A DNA stretch of 64,000 nt from Bifidobacterium breve (GTDB lineage: Bacteria; Actinomycetota; Actinomycetes; Nanopelagicales; Nanopelagicaceae). Both the position numbers and the translations under genes were made by a program. The notes under the pieces were generated by a model. The model worked only from the letters and a program-made list of their open reading frames with translations, did not search any database and had not been told where the DNA came from. Shown here piece by piece: positions 27,752-35,774 of the stretch (position 1 is its first letter; every line of letters begins with the position of its first letter). The DNA is taken from assembly GCA_945863115.1 (NCBI GenBank), contig CAMAYZ010000006.1:17350-81349 (forward strand), given 5' to 3'.

Positions 27752-29218
27752 TTAATCTAAATAATCGCGCAGAACTTGTGAACGCGATGGGTGACGTAGC
27801 TTCGACATCGTCTTAGATTCAATTTGGCGGATCCGCTCACGTGTAACGCTGTAAACCTTACCGATTTCATCCAGAGTCTTTGGTTGACCGTCGGTTAATC
27901 CAAAGCGCATCTTCACTACACCGGCTTCACGTTCAGACAAGGTGCCAAGAACAGAGTGCAATTGTTCTTGAAGTAGCGTGAATGAAACTGCATCAGCAGG
28001 AACAATCGCTTCAGAGTCTTCAATCAAATCTCCGAATTCAGAATCGCCCTCTTCGCCAAGTGGAGTGTGAAGTGAGATTGGCTCGCGGCCATACTTCTGA
28101 ACTTCGACAACTTTTTCCGGTGTCATATCTAATTCTTTAGCTAGCTCTTCTGGTGTCGGTTCGCGACCAAGATCTTGAAGCATCTGGCGTTGAACACGTG
28201 CAAGTTTGTTAATTACTTCAACCATGTGAACCGGAATACGAATTGTGCGGGCCTGGTCTGCCATCGCACGTGTAATTGCTTGGCGAATCCACCAGGTTGC
28301 GTAGGTCGAGAACTTGTAACCCTTTGTGTAGTCGAACTTCTCAACTGCGCGGATTAGACCAAGGTTTCCTTCTTGAATTAGATCCAAGAACAACATGCCA
28401 CGGCCGGTGTAACGCTTTGCAAGTGAGACCACAAGACGAAGGTTTGCTTCGAGCAAGTGGTTCTTTGCGCGCTTTCCATCAAGGACCAACTGCTCGAGTT
28501 CGCGCTTGTATTTCTTATCAATCTTCTTCTCGTGCTTGATGATTTCTTCTGCAAACAGTCCGGCTTCTACGCGAAGGGAAAGGTCTACTTCCATTTCAGC
28601 ATTTAGAAGTGGCACGCGACCGATGAGCTTTAAGTAGTCCTTAACTGGGTCAGCAGTAGCACCTGCAGTTAATACGGTTTGGACTGGTGCGTCATCTTCT
28701 TCAGAATCTTTGATTGTGAAAGCGTTCTCTTCGTTCTGTGATTCTTCCGCGACATTTACTACACGGATTTCGTTCTCTTTTTCCTCTTCAATAATCTCTT
28801 TTACTTCTTCAACCAAAGTTTCAAGATCTTCTAACTCAACTTCTTCGAGTTCAACTTCTTCGCCATCGATCTTTGTAATGATTGGCTTGCCAGGTTTTCC
28901 TTCAACGACTGGCTTAACGCCTAGAGCTGCTAGTCGCTTTGCTTCTAGTTCGGCCTTGGTTGGAAATAATTTCTTACCAGAAGCAGCAGGTGCGGTTTTC
29001 TTAGCGCCCTTATTTGCTTCGGCTAATTTCATGGCCTCTAGTTCGGCTTTAGTCGGAAAGCGACGGGGCCCGGTTGACTTCTTAACAATCTTTTTTGGGG
29101 CAACTTTCTTCGCAGTCTTCTTAACAGCTGATTTTTTCGCAACAACTTTCTTGGTCGCGGCTTTCTTCACTGTCTTCTTACTACTAGCGCCATTTTTTTG
29201 CGCACGAATTCCAGCCAC
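27752..29218 (-). CDS. rpoD: Primary RNA polymerase sigma factor (SigA/HrdB/RpoD)
   Basis: 488 residues. An N-terminal Lys/Ala-rich repeat region (about 1-110, [16 protein letters not shown] and two FPTKAELEA repeats) and an acidic stretch ([22 protein letters not shown]) precede sigma-70 regions 1.2 ([16 protein letters not shown]), 2 ([33 protein letters not shown]), 3 and 4 ([37 protein letters not shown]). This is the housekeeping factor that reads the TANNNT -10 boxes seen across the window. GTG 29218 has AAAGGAT upstream; a promoter with TATAAT lies at 29277-29282. Confidence 0.96.
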   Translation of the reverse strand: MAGIRAQKNGASSKKTVKKAATKKVVAKKSAVKKTAKKVAPKKIVKKSTGPRRFPTKAELEAMKLAEANKGAKKTAPAASGKKLFPTKAELEAKRLAALGVKPVVEGKPGKPIITKIDGEEVELEEVELEDLETLVEEVKEIIEEEKENEIRVVNVAEESQNEENAFTIKDSEEDDAPVQTVLTAGATADPVKDYLKLIGRVPLLNAEMEVDLSLRVEAGLFAEEIIKHEKKIDKKYKRELEQLVLDGKRAKNHLLEANLRLVVSLAKRYTGRGMLFLDLIQEGNLGLIRAVEKFDYTKGYKFSTYATWWIRQAITRAMADQARTIRIPVHMVEVINKLARVQRQMLQDLGREPTPEELAKELDMTPEKVVEVQKYGREPISLHTPLGEEGDSEFGDLIEDSEAIVPADAVSFTLLQEQLHSVLGTLSEREAGVVKMRFGLTDGQPKTLDEIGKVYSVTRERIRQIESKTMSKLRHPSRSQVLRDYLD

Positions 29219-29276
29219 AATTCATCCTTTGGTTTGCCTGGCCTCTCTTCGGACCAGCGAAACTTGCTTAGCTATA

Positions 29277-29282
29277 TTATAA
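29277..29282 (-). promoter_or_regulatory. rpoD promoter -10 (consensus TATAAT)
   Basis: Perfect TATAAT on the minus strand with a TGCATA 17 bases further upstream; about 58 bases before GTG 29218, so this mRNA has a leader and an SD. Confidence 0.55.
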
Positions 29283-29341
29283 ATTGTCCACAGGCATTTA
29301 TGCACATCGCAAAACGCTTACCTCTGGAAACTATTTCCTAG

Positions 29342-30451
29342 TTATTTGCTGGAATTGCCCTTTTGCCCAATTGCGAGCGCATCTCGGAGCACACTTCCCA
29401 CTGCTTCGACCTCGATAAGGAAGCCGTCATGGCCAAATGGTGAGGAAATCGTCACTAACGGCAGGGCGGTCGGAGTCAATTCGACTATCTCTTCCTGCAA
29501 ACGAGGCCAGAAGAGTCGATCTGAATCAATCGAAATTATTACTACTGGAATCTTGATGGTCGAGAGCGCCTCGGCGACTCCCCCTCGATCTCGGCCAACA
29601 TCGTGAGAATTCATGGCTTCGGTAAGGGCGATATAGGTATTGGCATCAAAACGTTTAGCCAATTTATTGGCCTGGTGGTCTAAATACGATTCAACTGCAT
29701 ATCGACCGGTGTCATCGCCTTGAAGTTCGCGACCAAAGCGCACATCCATCTCGGTTTCGGTGCGATATGTCAGGTGAGCAATTCTTCGAGCGATTCCCAT
29801 GCCTTCAGTCGGGCCCTGCTCTTGTTCGTAATAATCGCCATTGTTGAAATGTGGGTCAGATTTGATTGCTCGGATTTGAATCGATGCTGCTCCGATTTGA
29901 TCGCCAGTAGCAACTGCTGAAGAACCGATTGTGCAGATTGCATTAACCCGAGTCGGATGAGAAATTGCCCATTCAAGTGCGCGCATTCCACCGAGTGATG
30001 GACCTACGGACAAGATGTAATGCGAAATTCCTAGTGCATCAGTCAAAGCTAATTCAGCTGTAACCATGTCGCGAATTGTGACGGTTGGAAATCTAGAACC
30101 CCAACGTTTGCCATCCGGTGCAAGTGAAGATGGGCCAGTGCTTCCCTGGCATCCGCCAATTACATTCGGGCAAATAACAAAGTATTTATCGGTATCAAGT
30201 GGAAGTCCTGGGCCAACCATCGAAGGCCACCAACCAGGAACATCCGACCAGCCAGTTAAAGCATGGTTTACTAAAATTGCATTATCGCCCGCTGCATTTA
30301 GCTTGCCCCAGCTTTGATAGGCGATTGTTGTGTCTAGAAGTTTTTCGCCAGATTCAAGTTCAAGGTCTCCGATTTTTAGGAATTGCCGATCACCAGGGTC
30401 ATGGCTTTCAAGCCAAGCCCCAGTGATATGACAATTACAGTCAGATGCCAT
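29342..30451 (-). CDS. metX: Homoserine O-acetyltransferase
   Basis: 369-residue alpha/beta-hydrolase acetyltransferase giving O-acetylhomoserine for methionine synthesis. Motifs: NAILVNHALTGWS (oxyanion region), VGPSLGGMRALEW with the nucleophile Ser, ISIDSDRLFWP with the Asp and SPFGHDGFLIE with the His. Full length. It follows metY by 21 bases on the minus strand, so both lie under the SAM-IV riboswitch at 31869-31953. An acyl donor of acetyl-CoA is the family norm; some members use succinyl-CoA. Confidence 0.95.
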   Translation of the reverse strand: MASDCNCHITGAWLESHDPGDRQFLKIGDLELESGEKLLDTTIAYQSWGKLNAAGDNAILVNHALTGWSDVPGWWPSMVGPGLPLDTDKYFVICPNVIGGCQGSTGPSSLAPDGKRWGSRFPTVTIRDMVTAELALTDALGISHYILSVGPSLGGMRALEWAISHPTRVNAICTIGSSAVATGDQIGAASIQIRAIKSDPHFNNGDYYEQEQGPTEGMGIARRIAHLTYRTETEMDVRFGRELQGDDTGRYAVESYLDHQANKLAKRFDANTYIALTEAMNSHDVGRDRGGVAEALSTIKIPVVIISIDSDRLFWPRLQEEIVELTPTALPLVTISSPFGHDGFLIEVEAVGSVLRDALAIGQKGNSSK

Positions 30452-30472
30452 GAGTTTAGTTTCGCAGATTAA

Positions 30473-31792
30473 TTATTTAGCTGCGGCGAAACCATCGGTG
30501 ATATCAGCTTTAATATCTTCGATGTTTTCAATGCCAACAGATAAGCGAATTAATCCTGGTGTTACACCGGCGGTCAATTGTTCTGCTGGTGATAATTGTG
30601 AGTGAGTAGTTGAAGCCGGGTGGATGACGAGTGAGCGAACATCACCAATGTTGGCAACATGTGAGTGCAACTTAAGTGCTTCGACAAACTTCTTTCCGGA
30701 TTCGATTCCACCCTTGATTTCAAAGGATAGAACTGAGCCAGAACCCGTTGGCGCATACTTTGTAGCCAACTTGTTCCAAGGTGAAGATGGTAGAGATGCG
30801 TAGTTAACCTTTTCAACTTGTGGCTGCTTCTCAAGCCAGGCTGCAAGGGTCTTTGCATTTGAAACATGGCGTTCCATACGCAGTGAAAGTGTTTCAAGTC
30901 CTTGCGCCAATAACCAGGCGTTAAATGGGCTTACAGCAGCGCCCATATCGCGAAGCAGGGTCAAGCGAATCTTGAAGATGTAAGAAAGGTTGGCACCAAA
31001 TGCTGATCCCACGCCAAGTGCTTGTGCGTAAACCAGGCCGTTATAACTTGGGTCTGGTTGGTTAAATCCTGGGAAGCGATCTTTGTGTTGGGCATAATCA
31101 AACTTGCCTGAATCAACAATCGCGCCGACAACTGAGTTTCCGTGACCAGCCAGGAATTTGGTTGCTGAGTGAACTACAACATCTGCGCCAAAATCAATCG
31201 GGCGAATTAAATATGGTGTTGCAACCGTGTTATCAACAATTAGCGGCACGCCATTTTTGTGGGCGATATTTGCAACTGTTTCGATATCTAGAACATCATT
31301 CTTTGGGTTAGCAATTGTCTCACCGAAGAAGGCCTTGGTATTTGGCTTTACTGCCGCTTGCCATGAAGCTGGATCATCTGGGTTTTCAACGAAGGTTACT
31401 TCGATGCCAAACTTTGGAAGTGTGTAATGGAACAAGTTGTAAGTTCCGCCGTAAAGACTTGGTGAAGAAACAATGTGATCGCCAGCTTCAGCAACATTTA
31501 ATACTGCATAAGTAGTTGCGGCTGAACCTGATGCAACTAGAAGTGCGGCAACGCCACCTTCAAGTGAAGCGATTCGTTGTTCAACTGCATCTTGAGTTGG
31601 GTTCATGATGCGGGTGTAGATATTTCCAAGTTCAGCTAGACCAAATAGATCTGCTGCATGCTTGGTATCGCGGAATTGGTATGCAGTTGTTTGATAAATC
31701 GGAAGTGCACGCGCGCCAGTTGTTGGATCAGGAACTTGACCGGCATGGACTTGGCGAGTTTCAAATGAAGCTTTATCTAATGAAAATGACAT
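30473..31792 (-). CDS. metY: O-acetylhomoserine sulfhydrylase
   Basis: 439 residues, PLP-dependent Cys/Met metabolism family: TRQVHAGQVPDPTTGARALP at the N terminus, EGGVAALLVASGSAATTYA, LIVDNTVATPYLIRP and HSATKFLAGHGNSV with the PLP lysine. Converts O-acetylhomoserine and sulfide to homocysteine. ATG 31792 is chosen: GGGAGG lies six bases upstream and family members begin MSFSLDKASF-like; the open frame continuing to 31864 is untranslated leader below the riboswitch. Operon with metX. Confidence 0.95.
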   Translation of the reverse strand: MSFSLDKASFETRQVHAGQVPDPTTGARALPIYQTTAYQFRDTKHAADLFGLAELGNIYTRIMNPTQDAVEQRIASLEGGVAALLVASGSAATTYAVLNVAEAGDHIVSSPSLYGGTYNLFHYTLPKFGIEVTFVENPDDPASWQAAVKPNTKAFFGETIANPKNDVLDIETVANIAHKNGVPLIVDNTVATPYLIRPIDFGADVVVHSATKFLAGHGNSVVGAIVDSGKFDYAQHKDRFPGFNQPDPSYNGLVYAQALGVGSAFGANLSYIFKIRLTLLRDMGAAVSPFNAWLLAQGLETLSLRMERHVSNAKTLAAWLEKQPQVEKVNYASLPSSPWNKLATKYAPTGSGSVLSFEIKGGIESGKKFVEALKLHSHVANIGDVRSLVIHPASTTHSQLSPAEQLTAGVTPGLIRLSVGIENIEDIKADITDGFAAAK

Positions 31793-31868
31793 TACAGACC
31801 TCCCAGGAATTAAGGGGGTAACGTTTTTTATGCGATACCCACGCTTGCCAATTGCAATTTGCAACTGA

Positions 31869-31953
31869 CCTGGTCTTCACCCGGAGCACCCCACCGTGGT
31901 GGAGGGTTGCCGTCCAGTAAGCCGGGGCTAAAACCTGGAACTCGTGACCTGGG
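31869..31953 (-). promoter_or_regulatory. SAM-IV riboswitch controlling metY-metX
   Basis: Minus-strand RNA with GGTCACGAG, CCAG, AGCCCCGGCTT, CTGG, CGGCAACCCTCC, ACCACGGTGGGGTGC, TCCGGGTGAAGACC in order, the conserved core of actinobacterial SAM-IV. GGTC and GACC close P1. It ends about 80 bases before ATG 31792. In that leader an ACCCCCT segment can pair with the GGGAGGT ribosome binding site, so control may be at translation (inference). Confidence 0.88.
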
Positions 31954-32028
31954 AAAAGTGTAAATAACTAAATGCGAGATGTCTAATTGCTAAAGGCTTG
32001 CACTTACTTAATTAAGGCTTTATTGAAG

Positions 32029-33741
32029 CTAATTGTGTTCGCGCCAGGATGAGGTAATTGGCAATCTGCGATCTTTGCCAAAGGCCCGCTTAGAAATCTT
32101 GGTGCCCGGTGGATACTGGCGACGCTTGTATTCCGCGGCATCGACCATTCGAATAATTTTGGTTGCCAGTTCTAAATCAAAGCCGGCAGCCAAGACACCA
32201 GCTAGCCCTAGATCTTCATCGATGTAAATGTTGAGGATTTGATCAAGCTTTAAATAATCTGGCAATGAGTCTGTGTCCTTCTGGCCCGGGCGAAGTTCCG
32301 CACTTGGCTCCTTAGAAATTGAGTTAACTGGAATTGGTGGCGTGTAACCATTCTTCGTGGCCTGATCATTTCGCCATTTTGCCAGCGCCCAAACTTCGGA
32401 TTTAAATAAATCTTTAATTGGGGCATATCCCCCGACGGCATCGCCATACAAAGTTGAATACCCAACCGCGAGCTCTGATTTATTTCCAGTAGCCAGAACC
32501 AGATGACCTTCTTGATTTGAAAGTCCCATCAAGGTGGTTCCACGAACTCGGGCCTGAACATTCTCTTCGGCCAGCCCGGTTAATCCAAGTTGAGATAAGA
32601 AGGTTGAAACCATTGGTTCGATTTCGATAACTCGATAATTGAGTCCGATGTTCTTTGCTAATTCGGCTGCATCGGTAAGTGAGTGGTCAGATGAATATCT
32701 GCTTGGAAGACCAACTCCAAAAACTCGATCGGCTCCGATTGCATCTGCTGCGATTGCAGCAACGATTGCAGAATCGATTCCGCCAGATAGCCCAAGAATT
32801 ACACTCTTAAAATTATTCTTCTCAACATAGTCACGAAGCCCAATAACTAAAGCCTGCCAAGTCTGAGAGAGGCCGCTCATTGGATGGGCAATTCCGTGAG
32901 TTATCTTCTCGTAAGGAGCAAGCGGGTCAGCTGAAATAATTACATCCGGGGTTGAAGTCCCAAGGCGCACATCCAAATCAACAACCATTAGCCCATCGAA
33001 AAATTGTGGTGCCCGGGCCACGATGTCGCCATTTGCTGTCGCGACAATGCTGTCACCGTCAAAGACCAAATCATCTTGGGCCCCGGTCATATTTACATAT
33101 GCAAGTGGTGCACCAATATCTTTTGCCCGTTTTCTAACCAGCGATTGTCGAACATCTTCTTTGGCGCGTTCATAGGGACTGCCATTTGGGACAAGAACTA
33201 ATCCAGGTGTTCGGGCTTTCAATTCTGCGACTGGTCCATCATCGACCCAGATGTCTTCGCAGATTGCGATTCCAATATCGACCCCATGAAAGCGAACTAC
33301 TAAAGATCGGTCACCCGCAACGAAGTTACGGAATTCATCGAAGACGCCATAGTTTGGAAGGTGGTGTTTTATATAAGTGGCGACGACTTCACCACGGTAA
33401 ACCAGGGCTACTGCGTTTTGTGGTTTCTGTTCAGCGCTGCCATCTAGATATCCAATGACTGTAAGAATTTCGCCAAAACCTTGATCTGCTAACCGGTCGG
33501 CCACTTCTAAAACTGCGGCTTTGCTTGCAACTCTAAATGTCTGGCGAAGCGCTAAATCTTCGACTGGATAACCAGTTATAACCATTTCTGGAAAGAGCAA
33601 AACATGGGCTCCGGCCGCACTTGCCTTAGCTGCGTATTCCAAAATCAAATCGCTGTTGCCAGTTAGATCACCGAGGGTTGGGTTGATTTGGGCAAGGGCA
33701 ATTCGCAGTTGTCCGATAGCAAGACCGCCGTTATTTCCCAT
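32029..33741 (-). CDS. nadE: Glutamine-dependent NAD+ synthetase
   Basis: 570 residues: N-terminal nitrilase-type glutaminase (about 1-270) with LLFPEMVITGYP (Glu), YIKHHLPNYGVFDE (Lys) and IAICEDIW (Cys), then an ATP-pyrophosphatase synthetase domain with LGLSGGIDSAIVAAIA and GNKSELAVGYSTLYGD. Makes NAD+ from deamido-NAD with ammonia channelled from glutamine. ATG 33741 stands six bases after TAGGCT without a Shine-Dalgarno, so a leaderless mRNA is likely. Divergent from panB. Confidence 0.95.
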   Translation of the reverse strand: MGNNGGLAIGQLRIALAQINPTLGDLTGNSDLILEYAAKASAAGAHVLLFPEMVITGYPVEDLALRQTFRVASKAAVLEVADRLADQGFGEILTVIGYLDGSAEQKPQNAVALVYRGEVVATYIKHHLPNYGVFDEFRNFVAGDRSLVVRFHGVDIGIAICEDIWVDDGPVAELKARTPGLVLVPNGSPYERAKEDVRQSLVRKRAKDIGAPLAYVNMTGAQDDLVFDGDSIVATANGDIVARAPQFFDGLMVVDLDVRLGTSTPDVIISADPLAPYEKITHGIAHPMSGLSQTWQALVIGLRDYVEKNNFKSVILGLSGGIDSAIVAAIAADAIGADRVFGVGLPSRYSSDHSLTDAAELAKNIGLNYRVIEIEPMVSTFLSQLGLTGLAEENVQARVRGTTLMGLSNQEGHLVLATGNKSELAVGYSTLYGDAVGGYAPIKDLFKSEVWALAKWRNDQATKNGYTPPIPVNSISKEPSAELRPGQKDTDSLPDYLKLDQILNIYIDEDLGLAGVLAAGFDLELATKIIRMVDAAEYKRRQYPPGTKISKRAFGKDRRLPITSSWREHN

Positions 33742-33747
33742 GTGACT

Positions 33748-33753
33748 AGCCTA
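33748..33753 (-). promoter_or_regulatory. -10 element of leaderless nadE promoter
   Basis: TAGGCT on the minus strand, six bases before ATG 33741. Confidence 0.5.
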
Positions 33754-33850
33754 CCTGCACACCTATTGGTTACACTTTCCGTTAGTTCAACCACCGACCA
33801 GGGACCGAAATTCGGCTTTGAGTTCGTGACATTGAATTTAGGAGCCTTAC

Positions 33851-34654
33851 ATGTCTCTCAATAATCGGATCACGATTTCAGATCTTGCTGCCATGAAAAA
33901 GCGTGGCGAGAAGTGGGCGATGCTCACCTCTTATGAGCAGATGACTGCCGAGATTTTCGACGAAGCCCAAATCCCAGTTCTCTTAGTTGGCGATTCCGCA
34001 GGCAACAATTTCTTCGGACACGAGAACACAATCCCGGTAACCGTTGATGAGCTAATCCCATTAGCCAGGGCTGTTGTTAATTCAACTTCTCGCGCAATGG
34101 TGGTTGCTGACTTTCCATTTGGATCATATGAATCCGGCCCGGATGCCGCTCTTGCAACAGGTATTAGATTCTTTAAAGAGGCAAAAGCGCACGCAGTTAA
34201 ATTAGAGGGTGGCAAGCGAGTTGTTCCGCAGATAAAGAAACTAATCGAATCTGGAATTCCGGTAATGGGCCATCTCGGACTCACCCCGCAATCAGTTCAT
34301 GCTCTAGGTGGTTTTAAAGTGCAGGGCCGCGGCGATGATGCAGCTCGCATTTTGGATGATGCCAAAGCCCTTGAAGCGGCTGGAGTTTTCGCACTAGTTC
34401 TCGAGTTGGTGCCAGAAGAATTAGCGGAATTGATTACGAAAGAGCTTTCGATTCCGGTTATTGGTATTGGCGCCGGTGCCAAATGCGATGCCCAAGTATT
34501 GGTGTGGACTGACTTGATGGGAATAACTAAAAACGCACCGAAGTTGGCTAAGGCCTACCGAAATCTGCGAATTGAGATGCTAAATGCGGCAAAAGAGTAT
34601 GCAAATGATGTTTCTTCGGGCCAATTTCCTGGTCCAGAACAAACTTTTCACTAA
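33851..34654 (+). CDS. panB: 3-methyl-2-oxobutanoate hydroxymethyltransferase
   Basis: 267-residue TIM-barrel enzyme making ketopantoate from ketoisovalerate and methylene-tetrahydrofolate, first step of pantothenate synthesis. Motifs: MLTSYEQMTAEIFDEA, LLVGDSAGN (metal Asp), VVADFPFGSYE (second Asp), VKLEGG, GHLGLTPQS and the catalytic Glu in VLELVPEELA. ATG 33851 has an AGGAG ribosome binding site. panC and panD are not in the window. Confidence 0.95.
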   Translation: MSLNNRITISDLAAMKKRGEKWAMLTSYEQMTAEIFDEAQIPVLLVGDSAGNNFFGHENTIPVTVDELIPLARAVVNSTSRAMVVADFPFGSYESGPDAALATGIRFFKEAKAHAVKLEGGKRVVPQIKKLIESGIPVMGHLGLTPQSVHALGGFKVQGRGDDAARILDDAKALEAAGVFALVLELVPEELAELITKELSIPVIGIGAGAKCDAQVLVWTDLMGITKNAPKLAKAYRNLRIEMLNAAKEYANDVSSGQFPGPEQTFH

Positions 34655-34819
34655 ATTTGTAGAAAATATTTGTCGAAATACATAAAAAAATAAAAAAATA
34701 TTGTTGCGACACGCAGGTAAAAAATCACTCAAAATAGTGGAAAGTTTTTGCATTTAATGACACGCTTATCCATGAACAGGTTCGGTGACGGATCGAACTA
34801 TTCTGATTAGGAGATGTAA

Positions 34820-35164
34820 ATGGCCGCAGCTAAGAAATCTGCACCAAAGAAGCGTCGCAAGAAGGCAGCTGCTCCTGCAGCACCAAAGAAGCGTCGCAAG
34901 AAGGCAGCTGCTAAAACAGCAGCACCAAAGAAGCGTCGCAAGAAGGCAGCAGCTAAGAAGGCTGCTCCAAAGCGTCGCAAGAAGGCAGCAGCTAAGAAGG
35001 CTGCTCCAAAGCGTCGCAAGAAGGCAGCAGCTAAGAAGGCTGCTCCAAAGAAGCGTCGCAAGAAGGCAGCAGCTAAGAAAGCTGCTCCAAAGCGTCGCAA
35101 GAAGGCTGCTTCAAAAGCAGCTGCTCCAAAGAAGCGTCGTCGTAAGAAGGCTGCTGCAAAGTAG
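34820..35164 (+). CDS. Histone H1-like Lys/Arg/Ala repeat protein
   Basis: 114 residues made almost only of Lys, Arg, Ala and Pro: about eight tandem units of the form APK(K)RRKKAAAKKA, with no acidic or aromatic residue. Extreme positive charge and the AKKAAP style resemble the C-terminal tails of histone H1, Chlamydia Hc2 and actinobacterial HupB, so nucleoid compaction or RNA binding is likely; there is no folded HU domain. AGGAGA precedes ATG 34820 and a strong terminator follows the stop, so it is its own transcription unit. The DNA repeats are 33-42 bases long, so copy number may vary between strains. Frames that shadow it in other directions are not genes. Confidence 0.88.
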   Translation: MAAAKKSAPKKRRKKAAAPAAPKKRRKKAAAKTAAPKKRRKKAAAKKAAPKRRKKAAAKKAAPKRRKKAAAKKAAPKKRRKKAAAKKAAPKRRKKAASKAAAPKKRRRKKAAAK

Positions 35165-35172
35165 TTTTTCTC

Positions 35173-35212
35173 GAAAAAGCCCCGCAGTGAAAACTGCGGG
35201 GCTTTTTCATTT
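35173..35212 (+). terminator. Rho-independent terminator of the histone-like gene
   Basis: AAAAAGCCCCGCAGT, loop GAAA, ACTGCGGGGCTTTTT: a ten-base-pair stem plus A/T flanks, nine bases after the TAG stop. Symmetric flanks could also terminate the convergent marR gene. Confidence 0.92.
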
Positions 35213-35223
35213 ACAAAAACAAT

Positions 35224-35700
35224 TTACAAATCGTCTCGAAATTCATCTCGCAACTTCGTTGTAACGCGATCAAAGATTTTGGTTAACTCTTCTTGATCCT
35301 TCGCAGTTAAATTATTTACGAATCTATTTCGCACACTGTCCACATGATCTGGCGCGGCTTTCACAATCGCTCGCCAACCCTTATCGGTCATGACGGCAAA
35401 AGATCCACGTTTATCTTCGGAGCAAACTTCGCGGCGAACCCAGCCGGCTTTTTCCATAACTTTCATCCGGTGGGACAACCGGCTCTTTGACAGCATCGCG
35501 ATCTCAGCCAGCTCTGTCATCCGCATCCGACGTTCTGGTGCATCCGAAAGTTGGGCCAAAACTTCGTAGTCGGCCATTGATAAATCGTGGCCATCTAAGT
35601 CGGAATCAAGAGCCTCAAGTAGGCGGCGCGAAGCAATAATGTAAGAGCGCCAAGCTTTCATTTCACGCGGGTTTAACCACTTTGGCTCATTGGCTGACAT
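35224..35700 (-). CDS. MarR-family transcriptional regulator
   Basis: 158 residues with a winged helix: LSMADYEVLAQLSDAPERRM, the recognition helix region ELAEIAMLSKSRLSHRMKVME, and the wing segment VRREVCSEDKRGSFAVMTDKG. MarR dimers usually repress a neighbouring gene and release it on binding a small phenolic or oxidant. The divergent neighbour is the M13 peptidase at 35775 (75 bases between starts), the likeliest target. TAACCT lies 11 bases before ATG 35700. Confidence 0.88.
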   Translation of the reverse strand: MSANEPKWLNPREMKAWRSYIIASRRLLEALDSDLDGHDLSMADYEVLAQLSDAPERRMRMTELAEIAMLSKSRLSHRMKVMEKAGWVRREVCSEDKRGSFAVMTDKGWRAIVKAAPDHVDSVRNRFVNNLTAKDQEELTKIFDRVTTKLRDEFRDDL

Positions 35701-35761
35701 AAATTAAGTTTAGGTTAAAAGCCAAGTAGTTGAAAGTTGAATCACTTATTTATGGTTGTAA

Positions 35762-35767
35762 TAGGCT
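35762..35767 (+). promoter_or_regulatory. -10 element of leaderless M13 peptidase promoter
   Basis: TAGGCT, seven bases before ATG 35775; supports this start over the in-frame TTG at 35730. Confidence 0.45.
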
Positions 35768-35774
35768 CCTGCCC

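Noticed and set aside
31793..31864. N-terminal extension of metY
   Set aside because: It is the leader below the SAM-IV riboswitch; the GGGAGG signal points to ATG 31792.
34820..35164. Tandem 33-42 bp repeats resembling a CRISPR array
   Set aside because: They are in-frame codons for a basic repeat protein with RBS, stop and terminator; units are contiguous without unique spacers.
34785..35264. Long open frames (plus and minus) over the histone-like gene
   Set aside because: They arise from the repeats read in other frames; no ribosome binding site or family match, and they run through the terminator.
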